Positions 18,385 through 27,200 are shown, counted from the first letter of the stretch. The stretch is 64,000 nt of DNA from Cryobacterium algoricola (GCF_004402485.1 NZ_SOFG01000022.1:47417-111416); one strand, 5' to 3'. The notes: a model not told the origin generated them from the letters alone. Numbers and translations are program-made.

Positions 18385-19662
18385 TTACGTTGCCGTGGGT
18401 ATATCGCCGTTCCTCTGTATTTGCGAGATCTTGTCGCGTTCGCGGATCTTTTCCAAAGTTTCGATGTAGGACGTACGATCGGGTCCGAAGATGAGAACCC
18501 AGATGGCGACCGAGAACAGGACTCCCACCACTCCGGAAAGTGTTGCGAATAACTCCGTATACGCCGGAGTCAACAATTGGCCCATGTTACCCACGAAAAA
18601 TACCGCGTGTAGGAGACAAAGCTGCCGCGAAACCTCAGTGCATTTGGGCCACTCTGCTTCGGTGACGGTCGACAGTTTCTCCATGCGCCGAATGAGGACG
18701 ATCGCAGAAACAAACATGCCCAGTAGCACGAACCAGGAGACGGCGGGCTCCGTGAGATTGACGAGCAGCCAGAACGCGAGAGCCAGGGTCCCGTCCATGA
18801 TTAGGCACACGAGGAGTAACAGAACCATTCCGTCAGTGCCACGCACTCTCGTGGACGAACCGACAGATCGCGGAAGTCCTGATTCGACGCTAATCGCCCG
18901 CAATTCGCGCCTAGCCAACTCAGAGGAAGTCCACCCGGGCCCGACGACCAAAAACCAAAGTCCCAGCGCTAAAAAGCTGGTGCCTGCCGACATCGACTCA
19001 GAGATGAGTTTGCCGAACTCGTTGTTGAATCGACCGGCCCCGGACGATGCCGCGATGTAGAGGAGCAGCACGACGAGGACTTCCCGCTCGGTCTGTGTGC
19101 CGGCTATCCATATGGATTTGTTAGCCTCGCGGATGCGTCCTGCCCTTCTAGCCAGACCTATTCCCGCCAGGGCCGACGACCCATAAATAAGGCCTGTTGA
19201 GAACTGCAACAGGTTAAAGCTCGGGTCGCGAGGCGAGAACGCCAAGGTACCGAACCCCTGGATCGAGAAGAGGGCGAAGACCACTGGCCAGCTCCAAAAC
19301 AGCAGAATCAGCCAACGCCTTGGGCGTCTGCGAAGATTCGCACGCCAAGTCAACCAGATCAATGCAAGCATGACGCCGGACAGAAGCAAGCCCAACGCAA
19401 GAATCCTCACCGCCCACAAGAAATGGTCGTAAGCGTCACCCAACCAACCATCAGCGCAGGACAATCCGGAACAATGCAGGAAGTGTTGCTGGACGGTCGG
19501 TGACATCGCCAATACGAGGAATATGCCGGAGATGAACATCAGCATGGCAACGTAGCCAGTCGTAGCCAGCCGGACTGAGCCGACGGGTTTTTGGCCGGTA
19601 CTTTCTTCTTCCGATAGCGGCGGGGTGCTTCGATGATGTCGACCTCGATCGAAAATACCCAA
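18385..19662 (-). CDS. Multi-pass membrane protein of unknown function
   Basis: A 425-aa protein with a charged N-terminus and about eight to nine hydrophobic segments. Examples are GYVAMLMFISGIFLVLAM near residue 36 and ILALGLLLSGVMLALIW near 90. Others include WLILLFWSWPVVFALF, VLVVLLLYIAASS, FLALGLWFLVVG, MVLLLLVCLIM, FVLLGMFVSAIVLI and GVLFSVAIWVLIFG near the C-terminus. No catalytic motif or family is recognised. Codon use is more AT-tolerant than in the genes after 20.7 kb, and it lies between the helicase and a toxin-antitoxin pair, so it may belong to the accessory region. A defence role (membrane effector) is possible but unsupported by any motif. Confidence 0.75.
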   Translation of the reverse strand: MGIFDRGRHHRSTPPLSEEESTGQKPVGSVRLATTGYVAMLMFISGIFLVLAMSPTVQQHFLHCSGLSCADGWLGDAYDHFLWAVRILALGLLLSGVMLALIWLTWRANLRRRPRRWLILLFWSWPVVFALFSIQGFGTLAFSPRDPSFNLLQFSTGLIYGSSALAGIGLARRAGRIREANKSIWIAGTQTEREVLVVLLLYIAASSGAGRFNNEFGKLISESMSAGTSFLALGLWFLVVGPGWTSSELARRELRAISVESGLPRSVGSSTRVRGTDGMVLLLLVCLIMDGTLALAFWLLVNLTEPAVSWFVLLGMFVSAIVLIRRMEKLSTVTEAEWPKCTEVSRQLCLLHAVFFVGNMGQLLTPAYTELFATLSGVVGVLFSVAIWVLIFGPDRTSYIETLEKIRERDKISQIQRNGDIPTAT

Positions 19663-19833
19663 AGATGGCTCCTTTCGCGCGCCAACTCAAGTCGCCCCAT
19701 TATGGTGTGATTCGTCGTCAGCCGGATGCCCGGCACCCGAAAAGGACAGGTACCCTCCGGCCTCCGTGATCGGCGAGCACGCCAAACAGTCCCGACACCG
19801 GCGACGGGCGCGCGGCGGGGCGGGACCTTGCCG

Positions 19834-19863
19834 TTGAGGTGATTCCCGGACACTTGTTGTTAT
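19834..19863 (+). promoter_or_regulatory. Putative promoter of the tacAT pair
   Basis: A TTGAGG -35-like hexamer (19834-19839) is 18 bases from TGTTAT (19858-19863). The palindrome at 19862-19884 overlaps the -10 and the expected start of transcription, so a bound repressor would block initiation. Confidence 0.4.
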
Positions 19864-19884
19864 GTACGCCTATGCGGCGTACAT
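19862..19884. promoter_or_regulatory. Perfect inverted repeat, likely TacA/TacT operator
   Basis: ATGTACGCC and GGCGTACAT form a perfect 9-bp inverted repeat with a 5-base spacer, ending 7 bases before the antitoxin ATG at 19892. Antitoxins with a ribbon-helix-helix N-terminus bind such palindromes and repress their own operon; the conditional TacA-TacT complex usually tightens repression. Confidence 0.7.
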
Positions 19885-19891
19885 TCTGGGC

Positions 19892-20170
19892 ATGACTGAA
19901 TCCACGGCAAAGAGCGCACGACTGGCCATGCGGATGTCCCCGCGCGAGAAGACAACGATCGAACGCGCCGCCGCCGCCGTCGGCAGCACTGTCACGGAGT
20001 TCTCGGTCGACGCCCTCACCGCGCGCGCGGAGGAGGTCCTCTCCGATCGACGGGTGTTCGCCGTCTCGCCGGCCGCGTGGGACGAATTCCAGGAACGCCT
20101 CGATGCACCCGCCCGGCCAGTGGCCGAGCTGGTGGCGCTTCTGAGGCGACCGTCCGTCTTCGACGAATGA
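19892..20170 (+). CDS. tacA: TacA-like (DUF1778) antitoxin
   Basis: A 92-aa protein with an N-terminal ribbon-helix-helix of the DUF1778 type (ARLAMRMSPREKTTIERAAA) for DNA binding. The C-terminal tail (AWDEFQERLDAPARPVAELVALLRRP) normally wraps around and neutralises the acetyltransferase toxin. The start at 19892 is preferred over an in-frame upstream ATG at 19862 because the earlier one lies inside the operator palindrome. The stop overlaps the toxin start (ATGA), the usual coupling for this family. It is expected to repress its own promoter through the palindrome just upstream. Confidence 0.85.
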   Translation: MTESTAKSARLAMRMSPREKTTIERAAAAVGSTVTEFSVDALTARAEEVLSDRRVFAVSPAAWDEFQERLDAPARPVAELVALLRRPSVFDE

Positions 20171-20682
20171 CCCGGTACCGGCCTCCGGTTCCGCTGACGC
20201 CCAAGCACGTGCGAGAGAGTTTCGCCAGCGGCAACACGGTCTTGGACGACTGGCTCCGCACGCGGGCGCTCAAAAACGAGGTCTCCGGCGCCTCGCGCAC
20301 CTTCGTGACCTGCCCAACCACCAACAGCACGGTGGTGGGCTACTACACGCTTGCCGCGTCCTCGGTCGACGTCGATCAGGCACCAGGCCGCGTGCGGAGG
20401 AACATGCCCGACCCGATCCCCGTCATCCTGCTCGGCCGCCTGGCGGTCGACTCGGGTCACCAGGGCGTCGGCCTCGGTGCTTCACTGCTCAGGGACGCGG
20501 TCATGCGAGCGGCCGGAGCCGCGGCATCCGTGGGGGCGCGGGCACTGCTGGTGCACGCCATCGACGACACCGCAACGAGTTGGTACCGGCACTTCGGGTT
20601 CGTGACGTCGCCGCTCGACGACCGAACCCTGTTCCTGACTCTCGGCGACATTCGCGCGAGCGCCGAGCGGGCCATCACCTAA
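20167..20682 (+). CDS. tacT: TacT-like GNAT acetyltransferase toxin
   Basis: A 171-aa GNAT-fold protein. Toxins of this family use acetyl-CoA to acetylate the amino group of aminoacyl-tRNA and so stop translation until peptidyl-tRNA hydrolase clears the damage. Seen here: the acetyl-CoA loop HQGVGLGASLL (about residues 98-108) after the beta-strand VILLGRLAV, and SWYRHFGF with Tyr at about residue 140, the position of the catalytic Tyr in Salmonella TacT. The N-terminus (LTPKHVRESFASGNTVLDDW) is also typical. It overlaps the antitoxin by 4 bases. No truncation is seen, so it is probably active. Confidence 0.87.
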   Translation: MTRYRPPVPLTPKHVRESFASGNTVLDDWLRTRALKNEVSGASRTFVTCPTTNSTVVGYYTLAASSVDVDQAPGRVRRNMPDPIPVILLGRLAVDSGHQGVGLGASLLRDAVMRAAGAAASVGARALLVHAIDDTATSWYRHFGFVTSPLDDRTLFLTLGDIRASAERAIT

Positions 20683-20690
20683 CGGCTCGG

Positions 20691-22373
20691 CTACTGCGGG
20701 GCCATCGCGACGCGGTCGCGACCGTCGCTCTTTGCCTGGTACAGGGCCGAGTCCGCGCGGGCGAGCCAGTGCGCGGTGCGTTCGCCGGCGTTCCGCACCG
20801 CCAGGCCGATGCTCACCGTGCAGACCAGCCCGGGGCCGATCTCGTCCCAGGCGAAGGAGCGCACGGCCTCGAGCAGGCGCTCGCAGGCCTTGGTCGCGGC
20901 CCCCGGGGTCGCGTCGCCGAAGACCAGGAGGAATTCCTCGCCGCCGAGCCGCACCGCGAGGTCGCTGTCCCGGATGGCCGCGGTCAGGATCGTGCCCATC
21001 TCGGCCAGCACCCGGTCGCCGGTGGCGTGGCCGTGGGCATCGTTGACGCGTTTGAAGTGGTCGAGGTCGACCATCGCCGCGCAGAGCGGCTGCGCGCGGT
21101 CCTTCGCCCGGCGCATCAGTGCCGGCAGTTGCCGCTCGAGTGCGCGCCGGTTCGGCAGCATCGTGAGCGGATCGGTGTGCGCCTGGTGGTCCAGTTTTTC
21201 CGCACGAATGCGCAGCACCTGCGCCTCGAGCTGCGACCGCTCGGTCTCGTGGCGGGCGTGTTCGATCTCGAGAGTGTTGATCAGCATCCGGGATTGCAGA
21301 CCGGCCGTCTGCGTTGTGAGGCGCAGGGTCAACGCGTGTAGCGCCTCGGAATGGCCGAGCGCGAGCTCGAACCGGCCGCTCTCCTTGCACATCTGCACGA
21401 GGGCCCGATGCAACCGGGTGAGCCGCGCCGGGTCGTCCTCGACGAAGGGCGCCCCCAGCTGGGCGACCATCATGGCGGTCGCCTCGTCGATGCGTCCCTC
21501 CGACCGCACGATCTCGGCGAGTTGCACCTCGTTGTCGAGCCTGAGGTTGCGGTACCCGTTGGCCGTCGCGAGGCTCCTGGACAGCTCGACCTGCTCGCGC
21601 GCCTCGTCGTACCGGCCCAGCTCGATCAGGATATTGGCGAGATTGGTGCGCGCGATCGTCTCCCAGAAGGTGTGCCCCTGGCCGTTGGCGAGTGCTGCGG
21701 CCTGCTGCAGGTTGTCCAGGGCCTCGGCCAGCGCCTCCGCCTGGTCGAGACCGAGGGCTTTCTGGGCCAGGGCGAACTCCAGGCAGGTGTCACCGAGGTT
21801 GTTGAGGCCGGCGAATCGGGCCTCGGCGTCGTCGAGCTCGCTCGACAGGGCAAGCGCCTGCCGGCCCAGTTCGAGGGCGCGTGGCGAGTCGCCCGTGCCC
21901 ACGTGCACCATCGAGGATCGGCTGAGCGCCCAGAATTCGGCGAGCCGGCTGCCGCTGGCCCGAGCGGCCGCGAGCGCGCCGAGCACGTGCCGCAGCGCGG
22001 GCTCGTGCAGGCCCGTCTCGTGGAAAGCCAGCGCCAGGGTGCAGTGCAGCTGCGACTGCCGCAGCAGTTCACCCGTGTCGACCAGGTATTCGAGCGCGAG
22101 CAGCCCGTGACGAACGGATGCCTCAACATCGCCGAGCCGCAACCGGTGCAGTGACAGGAGTTCGCGGGCCTGGGCCTCGTCACCGGGGGCGATCCCGAAG
22201 GTCGCGAGCACCTGCTCGGCTTGGGCGGCCCCGTCGAGGTGCCGGCCGTCGGCGCGCGAGCGTTCGCACGCGGCGAGCAGTGCCGCCGTCGAATACGAAG
22301 CGTGCTCCGGGACCGTGGTACCGGGCGCTGCCGGATCTCCACGCACGTCTGGTGCTGCCGCCTTCGAGTCCAC
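20691..22373 (-). CDS. Diguanylate cyclase with TPR-type sensor region
   Basis: A soluble protein of about 560 aa. The first ~370 residues are helical repeats of TPR type, with repeated Ala/Leu-rich helices; a helical linker follows. The C-terminal GGDEF domain makes cyclic di-GMP from two GTP. The active-site loop is RLGGEEFLLVFGD, an active GGEEF variant. The inhibitory I-site RDSD lies exactly five residues before it, so product feedback is likely. The metal/GTP region VDLDHFKRVNDAHGHATGD is intact. I choose GTG at 22373 because GGGGGG lies six bases upstream; an in-frame GTG at 22415 lacks a site. There is no membrane segment, so it senses an internal signal or partner. It is a stand-alone gene, convergent with tacT. 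Confidence 0.88.
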   Translation of the reverse strand: MDSKAAAPDVRGDPAAPGTTVPEHASYSTAALLAACERSRADGRHLDGAAQAEQVLATFGIAPGDEAQARELLSLHRLRLGDVEASVRHGLLALEYLVDTGELLRQSQLHCTLALAFHETGLHEPALRHVLGALAAARASGSRLAEFWALSRSSMVHVGTGDSPRALELGRQALALSSELDDAEARFAGLNNLGDTCLEFALAQKALGLDQAEALAEALDNLQQAAALANGQGHTFWETIARTNLANILIELGRYDEAREQVELSRSLATANGYRNLRLDNEVQLAEIVRSEGRIDEATAMMVAQLGAPFVEDDPARLTRLHRALVQMCKESGRFELALGHSEALHALTLRLTTQTAGLQSRMLINTLEIEHARHETERSQLEAQVLRIRAEKLDHQAHTDPLTMLPNRRALERQLPALMRRAKDRAQPLCAAMVDLDHFKRVNDAHGHATGDRVLAEMGTILTAAIRDSDLAVRLGGEEFLLVFGDATPGAATKACERLLEAVRSFAWDEIGPGLVCTVSIGLAVRNAGERTAHWLARADSALYQAKSDGRDRVAMAPQ

Positions 22374-22525
22374 CTTCAGCCCCCCGACTGTCTGTCGCTC
22401 ATTCGAACCTAACACCGCACCGGGCCGAATTCAGCCGGAAAACAGCCCCCGAAAGGGCGGACCTGTGACCCTCCCCTGACCATCCCTGCAGGCGGATGCC
22501 CAGCGCGGCCCCGTAAGATCGGCGG

Positions 22526-22807
22526 ATGACCGCAGCAACAGCATCCGTGCCCACCGACCCGCGCATCACCCTGTTCGGCGCGGAGTGGTGCAGCGACTGC
22601 CGCCGCTCGAAGAAGGTGCTCGACGGCCTGGACATCGACTACGACTACGTCGACCTCGAGGCCGTGGCGGACGGCGCGGACCGCGCCCACGCGATCAGCG
22701 GACGCACCCGGATCCCCGTGATCGTGTTCCCCGACGCGAGCCACCTCGTCGAGCCGAGCGACGCCGACCTGCGCGCCAAACTCGCGCAGTTCTCCGTGGA
22801 GGCCTGA
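22526..22807 (+). CDS. Glutaredoxin-like (mycoredoxin/NrdH-type) thiol protein
   Basis: A 93-aa thioredoxin-fold protein. The redox motif WCSDC, followed by RRSKKVLD, is at about residues 19-29. TRIPVIVF with the cis-Pro signature (about residue 66) and a C-terminal helix follow. Such actinobacterial proteins reduce disulfides or mycothiol mixed disulfides. CSDC differs from the usual CGYC/CGFC of mycoredoxins, so the exact partner is uncertain. The start at 22526 is the first ATG of the frame. The downstream small membrane protein gene begins 3 bases after its stop, so they probably share a transcript. Confidence 0.82.
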   Translation: MTAATASVPTDPRITLFGAEWCSDCRRSKKVLDGLDIDYDYVDLEAVADGADRAHAISGRTRIPVIVFPDASHLVEPSDADLRAKLAQFSVEA

Positions 22808-22810
22808 GCC

Positions 22811-23029
22811 GTGCGCAGCCTTAAGGACTGGACCTTCCAGATGTGCGGGATCGCCGGTTTCGTCTGCTGTGCGATCGCGCTCGGCACCCTCTACTTCAAC
22901 GCGGTGAACCACAACGCCTTCGTGGGCGTTGCGGTCCCGGTGGCGATCGTCGCCCTCGCCGCCGGCGGCATCGCGACCGCCAGGGCCCGCTGGCTCTGGA
23001 CCAGCGGACGCGGCAACCCGCGCCGCTGA
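22811..23029 (+). CDS. Small two-helix membrane protein
   Basis: A 72-aa protein with a GTG start and two hydrophobic helices (MCGIAGFVCCAIALGTLYF and GVAVPVAIVALAAGGIATA), ending in a basic tail. Similar tiny proteins are common next to glutaredoxin genes in Microbacteriaceae, but I cannot name the family. Its start is 3 bases after the glutaredoxin stop, implying translational coupling. Confidence 0.65.
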   Translation: MRSLKDWTFQMCGIAGFVCCAIALGTLYFNAVNHNAFVGVAVPVAIVALAAGGIATARARWLWTSGRGNPRR

Positions 23030-23136
23030 CGCCCGGCCCCACCCGGCCCGGCAACTCCCGCTCCCGCGTCACCCGCACGGGGCCGTTTCCCCGACGGCGT
23101 AGCCGCGCTACGATGCCACGGAAACGGGGAGGCATC

Positions 23137-23484
23137 ATGGGTGACACTGGCCAGGACAAGCGCATCGAGCGCTTCGGCAGCGACGAGGACATTGCGAACG
23201 CCGAGGCGGCGAAGCGGCAGGACGCGAAGGATGCCCGGGTGCGGCTGCTCCGCAGCAAGGCGGCGGTCTCCCGGTCGGAGGCCGATGCGATCGAGGCCAT
23301 GCACCTCGACCCGGACACCCTCGAGGACCTCCTCGAGAACGCCAGCCCGCTCGAGGCGCGCCGGCTGGAGAAGTCCGAGCACGCGATCAGCCAGCGGGTC
23401 GCCAAGGCGAAGGCCGCGGCCGACGCCGCCGAGTACGAATACGAACAGGCCGTGCTCGAGCAGTACGACGACAGCAAGGGCTGA
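23137..23484 (+). CDS. Small helical hypothetical protein
   Basis: A 115-aa, strongly charged, largely helical protein (about residues 20-105 look coiled-coil prone, rich in Ala, Glu, Lys and Arg), with no Cys, signal or membrane segment. The start ATG at 23137 follows a good Shine-Dalgarno (GGGGAGG, 6 bases away). No family is recognised. It converges on the PEP synthase gene with a 23-base gap. Confidence 0.6.
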   Translation: MGDTGQDKRIERFGSDEDIANAEAAKRQDAKDARVRLLRSKAAVSRSEADAIEAMHLDPDTLEDLLENASPLEARRLEKSEHAISQRVAKAKAAADAAEYEYEQAVLEQYDDSKG

Positions 23485-23507
23485 CGCCGTACCGCCGGAG
23501 CCAGCCG

Positions 23508-25898
23508 TCACACGGTGTCGAGCGTGCCCTCGGCCTCGGCGACGATGCCCGCCGTCTTCAGGAAGCTGTCCGGGTTGAGCGAGATCGAGTCGATGCCTTC
23601 GCGCACCAGGAAGGCCGCGAAGTCCGGGTAGTTGCTCGGCGCCTGCCCGCAGATGCCGATCTTGATCCCGGCGGCGTGCGCCTTGCGAATGGCCTCGCTG
23701 ATCATCCGCTTCACCGCGTCGTCGCGCTCGTCGAAGAGGCCGGCGAGGTCGCCGGCGTCCCTGTCGACGCCGAGCACGAGCTGGGTGAGGTCGTTCGAGC
23801 CGATCGAGAACCCGTCGAACCGGGTCGCGAACTCTTCGGCGAGGATCACGTTCGCGGGGATCTCGCACATCATGTAGACCTGCAGGCCGTTCTCGCCGCG
23901 GGTCAGCCCGTTCGCGGCCATCACGGCGAGCACCTTGTCCGCCTCGGCCACGGTGCGGCAGAACGGCACCATCACGATCACGTTGGCGAAGCCGATCTCC
24001 TCGCGCACCCGCTTGATCGCCCGGCACTCGAGCGCGAACCCCTCCCGGTAGCGGTCGTCATAGTAGCGGGAGGCGCCGCGGAAGCCGATCATCGGGTTCT
24101 CCTCGGTATGCTCGAAGGCGCTGCCACCGAGCAGGTGCGCGTACTCGTTGGTTTTGAAGTCGCTCATCCGCACGATCACCGGGTCGGGGTAGTACGGCGC
24201 GGTGAGCTTCGCGATGCCGAGCGCGAGCGTCTGCACGAAGTACTCCTTCGGGTCGGCGAAGCCGCGGGTGCGCTCGTGGATGCGCCGGAGCGCGGCCCGG
24301 TCGGTGACCCGCTCCGGGTGCACGAGCGCCATCGGGTGGATGGTGATCAGGTTGTTGATGATGAACTCCATCCGGGCCAGGCCGACGCCGGCGGCCGGCA
24401 GCCGCCACCACTCGAACGCGGCGGCGGGGCTCGCGATGTTCACCATCAGCTTGGTGCGGGTCGACGGCACCGTGCCGAGGTCCACCTCCTCGGTCTCGAA
24501 GGCGAGGGTTCCGGCGTAGACGAAGCCCTCGTCGCCCTCGGCGCAGGAGAGCGTGATCGCGGCGCCGTTGTGGATCAGGTCGGTTCCGGTGCCGGTGCCC
24601 ACGACCGCGGGCACGCCGAGTTCCCGGCTGACGATCGCGGCGTGGCTGGTCGGCCCGCCGTGGTCGGTCACGATCCCGGAGGCCCGGGTCATGATCGGCA
24701 CCCAGTCGGGGTCGGTCATCTCGGTGACGAGGATCGCGCCGTCGATGAAGTTGTCGATGTCGGCGGGGTCGCGGATCACGCACGCGGTCCCGGTCGCGAT
24801 GCTGTCGCCGATCGCGACGCCGGAGACGATCAACGGCCCGCTCTCGAGCAGCCGGCTCACCGTGAAGACGGTGCCGCTCGCCTGCGACTGCACCGTCTCC
24901 GGCCGCGCCTGCACCATGTACAGCTCGTGGGTGACGCCATCCCTGGCCCACTCCATGTCCATCGGCCGGCCGTAGTGGTCTTCCACGATCACCGCCCAGC
25001 GGGCGAGCTGCACGATCTCGAGGTCGCTCAGCACGAACGAGTTCCGCTCCCGCAGCGGGGTGTCGATCACCCGGGTGCGGGCGCTGCCGCCCGCGGCGTA
25101 GACCATCTTGGTCGCCTTGGCGCCGAGGGTCTTCTCGATGATCGGGGTCAGTCCGGGGTCGGAGAGCAGCGACTTGAACACGAGGTACTTGTCCGGGTCG
25201 ACGGCGCCCTGCACCACAGTCTCGCCGAGCCCCCAGGCCGCGCTGATCACGGCGGCGCCCGGGAAGCCGGTGTCGGTGTCGATCGAGAACATCACCCCGG
25301 ACCCGCCCAGGTCGGAGCGGATCATCCGCTGCACCCCGATCGAGAGCGCCACGTCGAGGTGGTCGAAGCCCTTCACCTCGCGGTAGCTGATCGCCCGGTC
25401 GGTGAAGAGGCTCGCATAACAGCGGCGGCAGGCGGCGAGCAGATCCCGCTCCCCCGTCACGTTCAGGAAGGTCTCCTGCTGCCCGGCGAAGCTCGCGTCC
25501 GGCAGGTCCTCCGCGGTCGCGCTGCTCCGCACGGCGACGGCGAGGTTCGGCTGGCCGGAGCGCTCCGACAGCTGCCGGTACGCCGAGCGGATGCCCGCCG
25601 CCGTGTCCTCGGGGAACTCCCCGTTCAGGAACAGATCGCGCAGGGCCTCACCCGTGACCCGCAGCGTCGCCTCCCCGGCGTGGTAGCGGTCGAGGGCGGT
25701 CCGCAGGGCGGATTCGATGCCGTTCTCCGTGATGAACGCGCGGTAGGCATCCGCTGTCGTGGCGAACCCGTCGGGCACCCGCACGCCCTGGCCGGCGAGG
25801 GAGCCGACCATCTCACCGAGGGAGGCGTTCTTCCCGCCGACCTGGGGGATGTCGGCGAGGCCGATCTCTTCGAACCAGACCACATGACGCTCTGACAT
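23508..25898 (-). CDS. ppsA: Phosphoenolpyruvate synthase
   Basis: A 796-aa protein, the usual length for this family. It converts pyruvate, ATP and water to PEP, AMP and phosphate, opening gluconeogenesis from C3 compounds. Domains in order: N-terminal ATP-binding domain (VGGKNASLGEMV near residue 20; VRSSATAEDLPDASFAGQQE near 120), the mobile phosphohistidine domain (GGPTSHAAIVSRELG, catalytic His near residue 420), and the C-terminal PEP/pyruvate barrel ending with IGICGQAPSNYPDF (catalytic Cys near 750). The start MSERHVVWF at 25898 has GGGAG six bases upstream. It is monocistronic. Its position is unrelated to the neighbours. Confidence 0.95.
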   Translation of the reverse strand: MSERHVVWFEEIGLADIPQVGGKNASLGEMVGSLAGQGVRVPDGFATTADAYRAFITENGIESALRTALDRYHAGEATLRVTGEALRDLFLNGEFPEDTAAGIRSAYRQLSERSGQPNLAVAVRSSATAEDLPDASFAGQQETFLNVTGERDLLAACRRCYASLFTDRAISYREVKGFDHLDVALSIGVQRMIRSDLGGSGVMFSIDTDTGFPGAAVISAAWGLGETVVQGAVDPDKYLVFKSLLSDPGLTPIIEKTLGAKATKMVYAAGGSARTRVIDTPLRERNSFVLSDLEIVQLARWAVIVEDHYGRPMDMEWARDGVTHELYMVQARPETVQSQASGTVFTVSRLLESGPLIVSGVAIGDSIATGTACVIRDPADIDNFIDGAILVTEMTDPDWVPIMTRASGIVTDHGGPTSHAAIVSRELGVPAVVGTGTGTDLIHNGAAITLSCAEGDEGFVYAGTLAFETEEVDLGTVPSTRTKLMVNIASPAAAFEWWRLPAAGVGLARMEFIINNLITIHPMALVHPERVTDRAALRRIHERTRGFADPKEYFVQTLALGIAKLTAPYYPDPVIVRMSDFKTNEYAHLLGGSAFEHTEENPMIGFRGASRYYDDRYREGFALECRAIKRVREEIGFANVIVMVPFCRTVAEADKVLAVMAANGLTRGENGLQVYMMCEIPANVILAEEFATRFDGFSIGSNDLTQLVLGVDRDAGDLAGLFDERDDAVKRMISEAIRKAHAAGIKIGICGQAPSNYPDFAAFLVREGIDSISLNPDSFLKTAGIVAEAEGTLDTV

Positions 25899-26312
25899 GA
25901 TGACTCCCACCGCTCCTGTAGGAAGCCGCGACCCGGCGTCCCGTGGCGCCGACGGCATCCGTTCTTCGCAACCTACTGCTGCGCACGGGCCGCGGCTAGT
26001 GCCCGCGACCGGGGAGGCACCCGGCGCCGGGTGTTCCCCGGAAGTTCATCCGGGAGGCGTCCCCCGGGCGAGGGCCGATGGATTTTGGCCCTAGTCTGGG
26101 GGTTAGACAGATTCGATCGTTGGATTCCAGCTGCTGAGGGCACCTGTTCCAGGTGCGGTACCCGTCTGCCCCGGCGGCTGGAGAGGTGCATTCCCGGCAC
26201 ACTTCCGCCAGCGAGCGTAACCCGGATGGAGCTCCGGGGACCGCCGCTCGCGACGGCCCTGCCCCGGCTCCGTACTCGCGGACCCGGGTTGACGGGAACA
26301 AAGGGAATCACC
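25899..26312 (+). other. Long divergent intergenic/leader region ahead of the ice-binding gene
   Basis: About 410 bases lie between the divergent ppsA and ice-binding starts. No convincing gene is seen on either strand. A short perfect stem, GCACCTG/CAGGTGC with loop TTC, sits at 26140-26156. The ribosome site AAAGGGA lies just before the ATG at 26313. The region may hold a long 5' leader able to fold in the cold, but no known cold-shock element or riboswitch is recognised. Confidence 0.4.
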
Positions 26313-27128
26313 ATGACCGAATTCGTCCAGACAACCACCGAAACCAGCACCAGCACCCCGGCCAGGAAGTGGCTGCCCGTCCTCCTCGTCGCGATCGCCC
26401 TCGCGGCGGTCGGCACGGTCGGCGCCACGACCGCCGGAGCCAGCTCCGCCTCGGCCGCCGTACCGGTCGGCTCCGTGCGCGCGCCCGTCGCGCTCGGCCT
26501 CGCCGGCACCTTCGCGATCCTCTCCAAGACGGGCGTGACGGATGTCTACGCCTCGGCCATCACCGGAAACGTCGGCGCGAGCCCCATCACCGGTGCCGCC
26601 ATCCACCTGAGCTGCCCGGAGGTGACCGGCCTGGTCTACTCCGTGGACGCAGCAGGTCCCGCGTGCGAGATCACCGCCCCGAGCATGCTCACGACCGCCA
26701 TCGGCGACATGGGCACCGCGTACACCGATGCCGCCGGGCGCACCCTGCCCGACGCGATCGACCTGGGCGCCGGCGAGATCGGCGGCCTCACCCTGGCTCC
26801 CGGGCTCTACAAGTGGAACACCGGCGTGACGATCACGAGCGACGTCACCCTCAACGGCGGCCCGTCCGACGTGTTCATCTTCCAGATCTCGGGCAACATC
26901 ACCCAGGCCTCCGCCACCCGGGTCACCCTCACCGGCGGGGCGCTCGCGAAGAACGTGTTCTGGCAGGCCGCCGGCTCCGTCGCGGTCGGCACCACCGCGC
27001 ACTTCGAGGGCACCGTCCTCGGCAAGTCCCTCGTCGCCCTGAAGACCGGCGCGACAGTCGACGGGCGCCTGCTGTCGCAGACCGCGGTCACCCTGCAGAA
27101 GAACACGGTCACCGAGCCCGCCCTGTAG
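26313..27128 (+). CDS. DUF3494 ice-binding protein (secreted)
   Basis: A 271-aa protein. The N-terminus has a charged region followed by a hydrophobic helix (WLPVLLVAIALAAVGTVGA, about residues 19-37) ending in an Ala/Ser-rich export signal (ASSASAA). The rest is a single DUF3494 domain, recognised by FAILSKTGVTDVYASAITGN, then GEIGGLTLAPGLYKW, SDVFIFQISGN and AKNVFWQAAGSVAVGT, ending in GRLLSQTAVTLQKNTV. This fold is a right-handed beta-solenoid that binds ice planes, inhibiting recrystallisation or structuring brine. Two Cys (near 100 and 117) could form the cap disulfide. There is no cell-wall anchor, so it is probably released or held by the N-terminal helix. A shared terminator follows. 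Confidence 0.9.
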   Translation: MTEFVQTTTETSTSTPARKWLPVLLVAIALAAVGTVGATTAGASSASAAVPVGSVRAPVALGLAGTFAILSKTGVTDVYASAITGNVGASPITGAAIHLSCPEVTGLVYSVDAAGPACEITAPSMLTTAIGDMGTAYTDAAGRTLPDAIDLGAGEIGGLTLAPGLYKWNTGVTITSDVTLNGGPSDVFIFQISGNITQASATRVTLTGGALAKNVFWQAAGSVAVGTTAHFEGTVLGKSLVALKTGATVDGRLLSQTAVTLQKNTVTEPAL

Positions 27129-27170
27129 GCGGACGCCGCGGCATCCGCTCACCGGGTGCACATACGAAAA

Positions 27171-27200
27171 GCCCGGAACAGCGATCTCGCAGTTCCGGGC
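27171..27200. terminator. Bidirectional intrinsic terminator
   Basis: GCCCGGAAC (27171-27179) pairs with GTTCCGGGC (27192-27200) over a 12-base loop, flanked by AAAA on the left and CTTT on the right. It sits between two convergent genes, so it can end both transcripts. Confidence 0.75.

Noticed and set aside
23676..25895. A 739-codon plus-strand open frame
   Set aside because: Antisense to ppsA, which has all its catalytic motifs; the shadow is rich in Arg, His, Gly and Glu without motifs.
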